A stretch of 64,000 nucleotides of DNA from an uncultured Tenacibaculum sp. (GTDB lineage Bacteria > Bacteroidota > Bacteroidia > Flavobacteriales > Flavobacteriaceae): positions 306,710-370,709 of the forward strand of contig NZ_CANMAX010000004.1 of assembly GCF_947495995.1 (NCBI RefSeq). Reading direction: 5' to 3'. The notes beneath the pieces are model-generated. The model searched no databases. It had not been told where the DNA came from and saw only the letters and a list, made by a program, of their open reading frames with translations. Every line of letters begins with the position of its first letter. Positions within the stretch are counted from its first letter, which is position 1. Both the position numbers and the translations under genes were made by a program. Shown here one piece after another: positions 1 to 8,903 of the stretch.

Positions 1-621
1 GAACTCATAAAGAGTCCATATATAGCTAAAGAAGCAGATCGTATTGCTATAGTAAAAACAATTAAAAACTACATTGTAACACAGGAGTTTACTAAGATAT
101 ATCAACAAATTACTGAAAAAGCATCAGCTAAAATTATTTTTTTATTAGATACCAGTGCTTCTATGGCAATTGATAAGCAATTAGGATATATTAAAGGAAT
201 TGTTCAAAAAACAATAGTTTCTTATCCAGCAAAAAAGATTGAATACGCTATTGTAGTTTTAGAAAATTCATCAGCAAAAATTTTACAATATTTTACTGCA
301 GATAGTAAGCGAATACATGAAGCCAGTTATCAATTAAGAGCTGGAGGCAAAACAAACTTAGGAAGTGCTTTTTTAAAAGTATTTGAGTTATTGAAGTCAA
401 TAAATACTAAAACCGTACAACTATTTGTGTTAACAGATGGAAAGATTAATACAGGACACGAAAATCCATTTGATTTTGCTGTGAAAAATTACAAAATGTA
501 TTTGTCTAAATTATCAAATACCACCATCGTAGATACAGAAAATGGTTTTGTGAAATTAGGTAGAGCAAAACGTTTGGCAGAAATTTTAAATTTACGATAC
601 GTACCTTTTTCATCATTATAA
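1..621 (+). CDS. Chelatase-type vWA-domain protein (ChlD/BchD-like), C-terminal part
   Basis: This gene is open at the left edge; the first 206 visible codons read through without a stop from base 1. The visible part is a von Willebrand A domain with a MIDAS motif DTSAS (residues 50-54 of the visible part), a later TNLGSA segment and LFVLTDG, as in the C-terminal domain of magnesium/cobalt chelatase D subunits. In that family the vWA domain docks on an AAA+ ATPase and drives metal insertion by the large subunit. The stop lies two bases before the cobyrinate synthase gene, and CobN follows. By inference it serves the aerobic-type cobaltochelatase with CobN. The ATPase part, if present, is outside the window. 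The ATG at 163 is internal, not a start. Confidence 0.85.
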   Translation, partial: ELIKSPYIAKEADRIAIVKTIKNYIVTQEFTKIYQQITEKASAKIIFLLDTSASMAIDKQLGYIKGIVQKTIVSYPAKKIEYAIVVLENSSAKILQYFTADSKRIHEASYQLRAGGKTNLGSAFLKVFELLKSINTKTVQLFVLTDGKINTGHENPFDFAVKNYKMYLSKLSNTTIVDTENGFVKLGRAKRLAEILNLRYVPFSSL

Positions 622-623
622 TT

Positions 624-1925
624 ATGGCAAAGGCATTTTTAATAGCAGCTCCTTGGAGCAATTCTGGAAAAACAACGATAACACTTGGTTTAGCACGTTA
701 CTTTAGTAATAAGAACTATAAAGTACAAACTTTTAAATGCGGACCAGATTATATAGATATAATTCATCATTCTAGAGCAGCTAAAAGACCTAGTATCAAC
801 TTAGATAGTGTATTAATGTCAGATACATACATTCAAGAAGTATTCACAAAATATACTAATGAAGCTGATATTTCTATTGTAGAAGGCGTAATGGGATTGT
901 TTGATGGAGCAGTTAAAGATCAAGGAAGTTCAGCTGAATTGGCAAAAAAACTTAATATTCCAGTTATTTTAGTGGTGAATGCTAAAGCAATGGCGTATAC
1001 AATTGCTCCTATTTTACATGGATTAAAAACGTTTGATCCTGAAGTTAAAATAGCAGGAGTTTTGTTCAATTTTGTGAAAACAGAATCACATTATGCGTTT
1101 TTAAAGGAAGCTTGCGAAACCGTCGGAATTCCTTCTTTAGGATATATTCCTCCAAACGACGATATTAAAATGCCTTCTAGACATTTAGGTTTACATATTG
1201 AAGATAAATACGAAGAGTTAATAGAAAACGCAGCAAGTCATATCGGTACACATGCTAATATAAATGAACTTTTAAATGTTGCGACTTCGATTAAAAAAGC
1301 TTCAGTTCAAAGTATAACAAAACAAGTAAATCTTTCAGAAAAAAAGAATTTAAAAATAGCTGTAGCTAAAGATGAAGCGTTCACATTTACTTATGTCGAA
1401 AACTTAGCTTATTTAAAGCAGTTAGGTGATGTAACATTTTTTAGTCCAATCCACGATACAAAATTACCTGAAGCTGATATTATTTATTTAGCGGGAGGTT
1501 ATCCAGAATTATATTTAGAACAATTAAGTTCGAATGCTGAAATGAAAACAGCTATTAAAAACGCAGCTGAAGATGGAATTAAGATTTTAGCAGAATGTGG
1601 AGGAATGATGTACTTAGGAAATCAAATTATTAATGCTGATGGAATTGCTTTTAACATGGTGGGAGTTTTTGATTTTAGTACAACAATGGAACAAAAGAAA
1701 TTACATTTAGGATATAGAAAAGTTGTTTTTGAAGACGAAACGATTTGGGGACACGAATTTCATTATTCCTCAATGATTCATGATAAATACGATTCAATAG
1801 CAAAAGTTTATACAGCAAGAAAAAGAGAAATAGCAACTAAAGTATTTTCATACAAAAATGTGATGGCAAGTTATATTCATTTGTATTGGGGAGCAGGAAA
1901 CTTTAATTGGTTTACCAAAAAATAG
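624..1925 (+). CDS. cobB: Cobyrinic/hydrogenobyrinic acid a,c-diamide synthase (CobB/CbiA)
   Basis: The 433-residue protein is an ATP- and glutamine-dependent amidase for the a and c side chains of the corrin ring. The N-terminal dethiobiotin-synthetase-like domain starts with the P-loop APWSNSGKTT (residues 9-18) and has a downstream VEGVMGLFDG motif. The C-terminal class I glutamine amidotransferase domain carries the nucleophile in AECGGMM (Cys325), and GHEFHYS is typical of CbiA/CobB. Length is normal for the family. It starts two bases after the chelatase vWA gene and stops six bases before cobN, so the three are one operon. With CobN next to it, the hydrogenobyrinate (aerobic, CobB) substrate is the more likely one, but the sequence does not prove this. 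Confidence 0.95.
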   Translation: MAKAFLIAAPWSNSGKTTITLGLARYFSNKNYKVQTFKCGPDYIDIIHHSRAAKRPSINLDSVLMSDTYIQEVFTKYTNEADISIVEGVMGLFDGAVKDQGSSAELAKKLNIPVILVVNAKAMAYTIAPILHGLKTFDPEVKIAGVLFNFVKTESHYAFLKEACETVGIPSLGYIPPNDDIKMPSRHLGLHIEDKYEELIENAASHIGTHANINELLNVATSIKKASVQSITKQVNLSEKKNLKIAVAKDEAFTFTYVENLAYLKQLGDVTFFSPIHDTKLPEADIIYLAGGYPELYLEQLSSNAEMKTAIKNAAEDGIKILAECGGMMYLGNQIINADGIAFNMVGVFDFSTTMEQKKLHLGYRKVVFEDETIWGHEFHYSSMIHDKYDSIAKVYTARKREIATKVFSYKNVMASYIHLYWGAGNFNWFTKK

Positions 1926-1931
1926 AAAATT

Positions 1932-4900
1932 ATGCATTTAATAGCAACAATACCTGGAGGTTGGAATCCAGATGATGATGGAGTTTTTTACATTGAACAA
2001 AAACCAGGTGATATTGTTTTTTTAAGTGCAGGCGATACCGAAATACACACGGTAAATGAAGCCTATAAAACACTTTATACTCAAGAAAGTGATACACTGC
2101 CAAGTTTACGCATGACCAATTTGGTATATCTAAAACAAGAATTGACGATAGATAATTATGTAGAAGACGTTTTAGAAAAAGCAAAAGTTATTGTTTGTAG
2201 TCTTTTAGGAGGAATAAGCTATTATAAATATTTAGTAGAATCGTTAGTTGAACTGCAAGAAGAAACCAATTGTGTGTTACTTTTTATTCCTGCTCATGAG
2301 CCAGATTACGAATTGATGAAGTTGTCTTCTGTACCATTACAAACAGTACATCATTGTAGACAATATTTACAACAGGGAGGAAAAGCAAATGCGATTAACT
2401 TTTTGAATTATATCCGAAAGAATTTTTTCAATCAAACTGTTAAGGTAGCTACAGCTGAACAAATAGACGACTTGTTCTTATATACGTTTGAAAACGGAGT
2501 TGTTACACAAGAAGAATTAGATTCAAGTGTAGATCATAGTCAACCAACAACAATTTTATTAGCATATAGAACGCATTTCTTAGCAAATAACTTAGAACCT
2601 TTAGAAGTTTTAAGTCGATCTCTATTAGATCAAGGAATACAGTCTGTTGTAGCCTTTGCAAATAATCTGAGAGATCCTGATACATTGGTGAATCTTGAAA
2701 AACTAATGACGAATTCAGGTACTAGAAAAATATCAGCCATAATTAATACAACAGGATTTACAATTAAATCTTCAGATATTACTGATTTTATTTTTGATAG
2801 ATTAGGAATCCCTGTTTTACAAGCTATTTTTTCCACAACAAATAAAACAGTTTGGGAAGAAGGTATGTTTGGTCTACCGCCAACTGATATTGCTATGAAT
2901 GTAGCTTTACCAGAAATTGATGGAAGAATTATAGGTAGAGCAGTATCTTTTAAAAAAGAAGTTCAAAAAGACGAACTTACCGATAGTACAATTGTAAAAT
3001 ATGAAGCTCACCAACCAGCTTGTGAATTCATGGCACGATTGGCAAAAAACTGGATTAAATTACAAGAAAAGAAAAATGAAGAAAAACGAGTAGCTGTTAT
3101 TTTACCTAACTATCCCAATAAAGATAGTCGATTGGCTAATGGAGTAGGATTAGATACGCCAGCAAGTTGTACCGTTTTATTAAACGCATTACAAGAAGCA
3201 AATTATAATTTAGGAGAACAACTACCGCAATCAGGAACAGAATTAATGCATTGGATTACACAAGTTACAACCAATGATATTAGTACAACGCAAACTCGTC
3301 CTCATGCAATATTATATAGTTTATCTGATTTTAAAAAACGATTTGATACTATTTCAAAAACGTTACAAGAAAAGATTATAGAACAATGGGGAACTCCAGA
3401 TAATGATCCTTATTTCACAGAAGAAGGCTTTATCGTTTCTGGATTTTTATTAGGAGATGTTTTTGTGAGTATTCAACCTTCCAGAGGTTATAATCAAGAT
3501 CCGCAAGCAATTTATCACTCTCCAGATTTAGCGCCAACATATCAATATTTGGCTTATTATTTCTGGTTACAAGATACATATCGGGCAGATGCTGTAATTC
3601 ATTTAGGAAAACATGGAAACTTAGAATGGTTACCAGGTAAAAGTGTGTCTTTAGATCCAGAAACTTGTTTTCCAGCGATGTTATTCGATGCATTACCACA
3701 TTTTTATCCCTTTATCATCAACGATCCAGGAGAAGGAACACAAGCAAAACGAAGAAATCAAGCGGTAATTATAGATCATTTAATTCCGCCGATGACTCGA
3801 GCTGAGAGTTACGGAAGTTTAATGAAACTAGAGCATTTAGTTGATGAATATTATGAAGCTTCAAATTTGGATCCGAAAAGATCAAAAGCTTTAGAAGATG
3901 AAATTGCCAATTTGGTCAAAGAAACAAAATTGAATGTTGATTTAGGAATTACTTCGGATGATGTAGATGAACTATTGGTAAAATTAGATGGATATTTATG
4001 TGAACTTAAAGAAGCACAAATTCGAGATGGCTTGCATATTTTCGGAAAAGCTCCTGTAGATGAACAATTAATTGATTTATTAATTGCTTTACACAGAATG
4101 CCAACTTATGAGCAAAAAGGAATTACACAAGTTTTAGCAGAAGATCTTGGAATTGAACAAAATATTTTAGCATTAGATTATGCTGAAAAATTAGAAATAA
4201 AGATTGGAGAAAAAGATTGTAAAACTGTAGGTCAAGTTGTTGAGCAATTAGAATCTATAGCAAAACAACAATTGATACAATTTTTAGATGAAAATATTTT
4301 ATCTGAAGTTTATCCAAAATTAAATGAAGTTTTAGAACTGATAAAACATAAAACCTTAGTTGCTGTACACAATACAACTGAAGAAATTACAAATTTATTA
4401 GAAGGATTGAACGGAGCGTATGTTCCTTCTGGTCCGTCAGGAGCTCCAACAAGAGGACGTGTAGATTTATTACCAACAGGTCGTAATTTTTATTCAGTTG
4501 ATGTTCGAACAATTCCTACCGAAACTGCTTTTCGTTTAGGTGAAAAGAGTGCAAAACTAATTATAGATCGTTACATCCAAGAACATGGAGATTATCCAGA
4601 AACAATTGGGATTTCTGTTTGGGGAACCTCAACAATGCGAACAGGAGGAGATGATATTGCTCAAGCATTTGCCTTAATGGGAGTAAAACCAATTTGGAAA
4701 AATGCCAATAGAAGAGTAAGCGATTTTGAAGTAATTCCGTTACTGAAATTACAACGACCAAGAGTAGATGTTACCTTACGTATTTCTGGTTTTTTTAGAG
4801 ATGCTTTTCCTGATGTAATTAATTTATTCAATACTGCTGTAGCTAGAGTTGCTGAGTTAGATGAATCTTTAGAGGAAAATCCGATTCGTAAACGATTTTT

Positions 4901-5678
4901 AGAAGAAACGAAAGATTGGGAAACTAAAGGTTTACCTCAAGAAGAAGCTAAACAGCGTGCTTTATACAGAGTTTTCGGATCTAAACCAGGTACGTATGGC
5001 GCAGGTTTACAAGCTGTGATTGATGAGAAAAATTGGGATACACAAGAAGATTTAGCCAAAGTATATATCAATTGGAGTGGATATGCTTACGGAAGTTCTA
5101 AAAAAGGTGTTTCTGCTCACGAATCATTTACTAACAGATTACAAGCGATGCAAATAGTAATGCATAATCAAGATAATAGAGAACACGATATTTTAGATAG
5201 TGATGATTATTATCAATTTCAAGGCGGATTAGCAAATGCTGTTGCTAATGTAAAAGGAAGTGAAGCTGAAGTATATTTTGGAGATCATTCTCGACCAGAA
5301 ACCCCAAAAGTAAAAACATTAAAAGAAGAATTGTTAAAAGTATATCGATCAAGAGTGATAAATCCAAAATGGATTGCAGGTGTACAGCGTCATGGATATA
5401 AAGGGGCTTTTGAAATGGCGGCAACGTTAGATTATTTATTCGCTTATGATGCTACTACAAACTTGATTGATGATTTTATGTATGAAGGTATCACTGAACG
5501 TTATTTATTAGACGAGAAAAATAAAGCTTTCATAAAAGACAACAATCCGTGGGCTTTAAAAGATATGAGTGAACGTTTATTAGAAGCAATTCAGCGAGGT
5601 ATGTGGCAAGAGCCTTCAAACGAAATTAAACAACAATTAGAAGATTTATATCTCGAAGGAGAAGGGATTGTGGAGTAG
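1932..5678 (+). CDS. cobN: Cobaltochelatase large subunit CobN
   Basis: The 1248-residue protein matches the CobN/ChlH/BchH large-subunit family in length and motifs, for example the IHLGKHGNLEWLPGK segment and the segments QPSRGYNQDP and GGLANAVANVKGSEAEVYFGD. This subunit binds the corrin ring and inserts cobalt with help from ATPase and vWA subunits. It has no signal peptide or membrane segment and is cytoplasmic. It is the last gene of the visible plus-strand cobalamin operon, six bases after cobB. Confusion with ChlH is possible in principle, but the cobalamin neighbours on both sides support cobalt. A CbiX-type chelatase is also encoded about 1.7 kb away on the other strand. Confidence 0.95.
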   Translation: MHLIATIPGGWNPDDDGVFYIEQKPGDIVFLSAGDTEIHTVNEAYKTLYTQESDTLPSLRMTNLVYLKQELTIDNYVEDVLEKAKVIVCSLLGGISYYKYLVESLVELQEETNCVLLFIPAHEPDYELMKLSSVPLQTVHHCRQYLQQGGKANAINFLNYIRKNFFNQTVKVATAEQIDDLFLYTFENGVVTQEELDSSVDHSQPTTILLAYRTHFLANNLEPLEVLSRSLLDQGIQSVVAFANNLRDPDTLVNLEKLMTNSGTRKISAIINTTGFTIKSSDITDFIFDRLGIPVLQAIFSTTNKTVWEEGMFGLPPTDIAMNVALPEIDGRIIGRAVSFKKEVQKDELTDSTIVKYEAHQPACEFMARLAKNWIKLQEKKNEEKRVAVILPNYPNKDSRLANGVGLDTPASCTVLLNALQEANYNLGEQLPQSGTELMHWITQVTTNDISTTQTRPHAILYSLSDFKKRFDTISKTLQEKIIEQWGTPDNDPYFTEEGFIVSGFLLGDVFVSIQPSRGYNQDPQAIYHSPDLAPTYQYLAYYFWLQDTYRADAVIHLGKHGNLEWLPGKSVSLDPETCFPAMLFDALPHFYPFIINDPGEGTQAKRRNQAVIIDHLIPPMTRAESYGSLMKLEHLVDEYYEASNLDPKRSKALEDEIANLVKETKLNVDLGITSDDVDELLVKLDGYLCELKEAQIRDGLHIFGKAPVDEQLIDLLIALHRMPTYEQKGITQVLAEDLGIEQNILALDYAEKLEIKIGEKDCKTVGQVVEQLESIAKQQLIQFLDENILSEVYPKLNEVLELIKHKTLVAVHNTTEEITNLLEGLNGAYVPSGPSGAPTRGRVDLLPTGRNFYSVDVRTIPTETAFRLGEKSAKLIIDRYIQEHGDYPETIGISVWGTSTMRTGGDDIAQAFALMGVKPIWKNANRRVSDFEVIPLLKLQRPRVDVTLRISGFFRDAFPDVINLFNTAVARVAELDESLEENPIRKRFLEETKDWETKGLPQEEAKQRALYRVFGSKPGTYGAGLQAVIDEKNWDTQEDLAKVYINWSGYAYGSSKKGVSAHESFTNRLQAMQIVMHNQDNREHDILDSDDYYQFQGGLANAVANVKGSEAEVYFGDHSRPETPKVKTLKEELLKVYRSRVINPKWIAGVQRHGYKGAFEMAATLDYLFAYDATTNLIDDFMYEGITERYLLDEKNKAFIKDNNPWALKDMSERLLEAIQRGMWQEPSNEIKQQLEDLYLEGEGIVE

Positions 5679-5728
5679 GTTTTGGTTAAATAGGAATTTA
5701 TTATTAATGTTGAGTTCATAATTTAAGA

Positions 5729-6382
5729 ATGACCATAGAAGAATTAAAAAAAGTTTTAAGAGAGGGATCAGATAAAGATAAACATGAAGTAATTTCTAAA
5801 GTTAAAGAAGAGTTACTGAACATAGAAATTTTTAATGCCCTAATTGAACTTTTAAAAGATAGTAAATACCATAATCGCTTTTTTGCTATTTATCATTTGA
5901 TAGATAAATTTTCAGACTTTCTTAAAAAATCGAATGAAGTCGTTGTTAATGATGTTTTTAATTTACTATTTGATAATTTTTATCCAGTAGTTGATAGGGT
6001 AAATTGGGCTCTGAGTATTATTGGAGATAAAGCGTTAGATAAATTAACAAAGGAATATTATATAGCAACAGATGAAAATAAAATCCGAATTATAATCGCA
6101 GTTGGTAGAGGAAACTTTAGTCATCGTTCCAAAGATAGATTACATATTTTATTGGATGGAATTAAATCTGAAAATGAAAAATTAAGATTTAATTCAATGA
6201 GAGAAATTATTGCTAATACTCAACAGACATCAAGAAATGAATGGAATTCAATTCATGATAAATCAATTGATGTAGATGAAATTCATATGAGAATTTTACC
6301 TGTAGCTAAAGAATTTACAAATTCTAAAGATGACTATGTTAAGAGTTTCTCTACCGAATATTTGAATAGAGGAGGGAATTAA
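5729..6382 (+). CDS. Hypothetical HEAT-like helical repeat protein
   Basis: I do not recognise a specific family. The 217-residue protein is charged and almost entirely helical in character. It has repeated patterns of paired amphipathic helices (for example IEIFNALIELLKDSKYHNRFFAIYHL-like, read in short segments, and VDRVNWALSIIGDKAL) that suggest HEAT/armadillo repeats. There is no signal peptide or membrane helix. It begins 50 bases after cobN and ends about 30 bases before the converging cbiX gene. It could be cotranscribed with the cobN operon by readthrough, but a role in cobalamin synthesis is only suggested by position. Confidence 0.6.
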   Translation: MTIEELKKVLREGSDKDKHEVISKVKEELLNIEIFNALIELLKDSKYHNRFFAIYHLIDKFSDFLKKSNEVVVNDVFNLLFDNFYPVVDRVNWALSIIGDKALDKLTKEYYIATDENKIRIIIAVGRGNFSHRSKDRLHILLDGIKSENEKLRFNSMREIIANTQQTSRNEWNSIHDKSIDVDEIHMRILPVAKEFTNSKDDYVKSFSTEYLNRGGN

Positions 6383-6412
6383 ATAGAGAATATAGATTAA
6401 TTTTTTTGTTTG

Positions 6413-7351
6413 TTAAATCCCTAAAATCTTTTTAATTGTATTCCCAAAGCCACCTTTCTTTTCTCCAGGTTTTTCATCTTCTTCAAATAAAATACCTTTA
6501 ACATTTAAATGATGTCCCATTTGTTCCTGACCTAAATATTCTTCAAAACCAACAACTTGTTTTCGGTATTTGCACATCTGGCAATTCATATTAGCAATAC
6601 CATTTTTAGCTTCATCTAAACGTTCATCAAAAGCTTTTAGAATTAATTCATCAGTCCCAAAAGGATCAGTATAAATATATTCATGTTCAGATTTTTCGTC
6701 CATAGCAGAAACTGCTCCATAAATACGTTCTAATAATACACCAGTAAAGAAGAAAAACGGAATTACGATTGTACGTTTAAATCCTAATTTATTTACTAAT
6801 TCTAAACTCTCTTTTATATTTGGATAAGCAGTTCCACTGTAACCAACAGTAGCAAAACCAAAACCTAAACCTTCCCAAAGCATATTCATTAATTTGGCAA
6901 CATCACTATTTGCATCAGGGTCAGTTGTACCTCTACCGACCACAATTAAACAAGTATCTTTTCTGTCTACAGGAGGAAGTTTTGCTTCCGTTTCTTTGAT
7001 ACGTTTTACTGATAAATCCAATAAAAAAGAACTCACACCAATGTGTTTAGCCATAGAAATGGTTAAGTCATCGTGGTAAGTTTGTAATGTATTTAGCTCA
7101 AAAGGAATATCATTTTTAGCATGCGATCCAGCAAATAAAATTACAGGTAAAGCATATATTTTACGAACACCGTTTAAATACATACGCTCTACAGCAGCTT
7201 CATAAGTCGGATGGTTAAACTCTAAAAAACCATAATCAACTTCATATTTATCTTCGTAACGTTCCCTTAAAACGGTAACTAATCTTTTAAACGATGTAAC
7301 GGCAGCCGCTCGTCTAGAACCATGTCCGCATAATAAAATTCCTTCTTTCAT
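6413..7351 (-). CDS. cbiX: Sirohydrochlorin cobaltochelatase-like protein CbiX, long two-domain form
   Basis: The 312-residue protein has two tandem CbiX/ferrochelatase-like halves. The first has the metal-binding GHGSRR (His10) and LFAGSHAKNDIP segments; the second runs from about residue 125 (VVGRGTTDPDANSD) to IPFFFFTGVLLERIY. The C-terminal extension has an NCQMCKYR motif (Cys257, Cys260), as in long CbiX forms suspected of binding a metal or Fe-S cluster. CbiX inserts cobalt at the sirohydrochlorin stage. I chose the ATG at 7351. The longer frame to 7384 would use TTG and overlap sumT, whereas this ATG lies just after the sumT stop and begins at the conserved KEGILLCGHGS. It is the last gene of the riboswitch-controlled operon. 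Confidence 0.88.
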   Translation of the reverse strand: MKEGILLCGHGSRRAAAVTSFKRLVTVLRERYEDKYEVDYGFLEFNHPTYEAAVERMYLNGVRKIYALPVILFAGSHAKNDIPFELNTLQTYHDDLTISMAKHIGVSSFLLDLSVKRIKETEAKLPPVDRKDTCLIVVGRGTTDPDANSDVAKLMNMLWEGLGFGFATVGYSGTAYPNIKESLELVNKLGFKRTIVIPFFFFTGVLLERIYGAVSAMDEKSEHEYIYTDPFGTDELILKAFDERLDEAKNGIANMNCQMCKYRKQVVGFEEYLGQEQMGHHLNVKGILFEEDEKPGEKKGGFGNTIKKILGI

Positions 7352-7361
7352 TGGTCTTGTT

Positions 7362-8084
7362 TTAATAGATTGGAGTAGCTCCAATAATAAAAACTACAGG
7401 CATAGGAATAGAACTTTCGGCTATTTTAGTTTCTATATTACCTAAAGTACCTGTAATAATTTGTTGATTTTCTCTTGATACGTTTGAAATAGCGTTTACA
7501 GGAATCGTTTCATCTTTACAAACTTCTAAAAGTTTGGGAATGATTCTATGCAAGCTTTTTAATCCCATATAAATAGAAATCGTATTTCCTGCTTTAAGCA
7601 TGTGTGCAATTCCATTGAGCTGTTCAAAAGAATAATCAGCAGTATGAGCAGTACAGATAAGCATTGCATTTGAATGATTTCGTTCTGTAATTGGAATATT
7701 TAATGTGTTGGCAGCTGCAATTGAAGCAGTAATGCCAGGAACTACTTCAAACGGTAATTCATGTTGTACTAAATATCGAGCTTCTTCAGCAGCTCTACCA
7801 TAAATATAAGGATCGCCAGATTTTAAACGTACTACTTTTTTACCTTCTAAATAATGTTCGTGTAATAATTGATTAATACGATCTTGTCTACTAATTTGAT
7901 CTGATTTATCTCCAAATTTTCGACCTACATATATTTTTTCAGCAGCAGTATTTAAAGCTAAAATTTGTGTAGAAACTAAGTTGTCGTGTAAAATAACATC
8001 GGCATCTGTAATTAGTTTATGAGCTTTAACTGTAAGTAATTCTGGATCTCCAGGACCGGCACCTATAATATTAATCTTCTGCAT
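7362..8084 (-). CDS. cobA: Uroporphyrinogen-III C-methyltransferase (SUMT, CobA)
   Basis: This is the SAM-dependent enzyme that methylates uroporphyrinogen III at C2 and C7 to give precorrin-2. The 240-residue protein has the tetrapyrrole methylase signature GAGPGDPELLTVKA at residues 8-21, then ADVILHDNLVS, RLKSGDPYIYGRAAEE and VVPGITASIAAANTLNIPIT. Length is standard for the single-domain bacterial form, with no CysG oxidase or HemD fusion. Start ATG at 8084 follows the upstream gene's stop directly, and cbiX begins about 10 bases after its own stop, so these are tightly coupled. It feeds both sirohydrochlorin and corrin synthesis. Confidence 0.95.
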   Translation of the reverse strand: MQKINIIGAGPGDPELLTVKAHKLITDADVILHDNLVSTQILALNTAAEKIYVGRKFGDKSDQISRQDRINQLLHEHYLEGKKVVRLKSGDPYIYGRAAEEARYLVQHELPFEVVPGITASIAAANTLNIPITERNHSNAMLICTAHTADYSFEQLNGIAHMLKAGNTISIYMGLKSLHRIIPKLLEVCKDETIPVNAISNVSRENQQIITGTLGNIETKIAESSIPMPVVFIIGATPIY

Positions 8085-8903
8085 TTACGAAACAAGAATT
8101 AAAGGATCTGGATATTTATAATTATACTTTAGTAACGTTTTACTTTTTGTATTTGATATTTTTTTAAATTCAATACTATCAGAAGCTTTAAATTCAGGAG
8201 GAATTAATCCTTCTTTTTCAGCAGCCAAAGTATAAAAAGTTTCTCGTAACGGATGTTCATCAGCACAACCATTAATTATAGTTCCCCAAGCATTTTCAGA
8301 AATAATAGCATTAATTAATCCGATACAATCATCTTGGTGAATTACATTAATTGGAGCTTTACCATTTGCAACTTCTTTTTTCTTTGCTAAAAAACGTCCT
8401 GGAACTCTATCATAACCAACGAGTCCAGCTAAACGAAGAATAGTAAGATTATTTTTTAGACGCGATTGTAAAAGTTGTTCAACAGCTAAAACGGCTTTTC
8501 CTGATTCTTTTTCAGGTTTGTTATCTAAGGTTTCCGTAACCCAATCGTTTGTATTTTGATATACAGAAGTAGAACTAATAAAAATTACTTTTTGTTCTGG
8601 TTTTATATATGGTAATACTTCTTTGATTTGTTCTTGATATACATTGAAAATATTAGGAATACGCTTTGGAGGAAAATTGATTACAATTACTTCACTGTCT
8701 GAAAAGAAATCATTCATCAAAGTTTTATCACACGATTCACCTAATTTAAATACGAAAGGAATAATATTACGCTCCTTAAGTGTTTCTTCCTTTGTTTGCG
8801 ATGTTGTAGAGCCTTTTACGGTATAACCTTTATCGATTAAAAATTCTGCTAGAGGCAAACCAAGCCATCCACATCCTAATATGCTAATTTGTTTATTGTT
8901 CAA
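8085..8903 (-). CDS. NAD(P)-binding Rossmann-fold protein (YeeZ-like, extended SDR/epimerase family)
   Basis: The 272-residue protein starts with a dinucleotide-binding loop GCGWLGLPLAEFL (from about residue 10) and has the epimerase-like segment FISSTSVYQNTNDWVTE. The specific substrate is unknown to me. It resembles YeeZ-type proteins of the NAD-dependent epimerase group. The start is unusual: no ATG lies in frame before the GxGxxG loop and an in-frame stop lies four codons upstream, so the TTG at 8903 (or the CTG just before it) must start it. It overlaps the end of the ferredoxin-like gene by 11 bases, which suggests translational coupling. Its place between a ferredoxin-like gene and SUMT, under a B12 riboswitch, suggests a tetrapyrrole or cobalamin role by inference only. 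Confidence 0.75.
   Translation of the reverse strand: MNNKQISILGCGWLGLPLAEFLIDKGYTVKGSTTSQTKEETLKERNIIPFVFKLGESCDKTLMNDFFSDSEVIVINFPPKRIPNIFNVYQEQIKEVLPYIKPEQKVIFISSTSVYQNTNDWVTETLDNKPEKESGKAVLAVEQLLQSRLKNNLTILRLAGLVGYDRVPGRFLAKKKEVANGKAPINVIHQDDCIGLINAIISENAWGTIINGCADEHPLRETFYTLAAEKEGLIPPEFKASDSIEFKKISNTKSKTLLKYNYKYPDPLILVS

Noticed and set aside
1930..2836. Minus-strand open frames within cobN
   Set aside because: Low-complexity composition, no recognisable motifs and full overlap with a certain gene; they are shadows.
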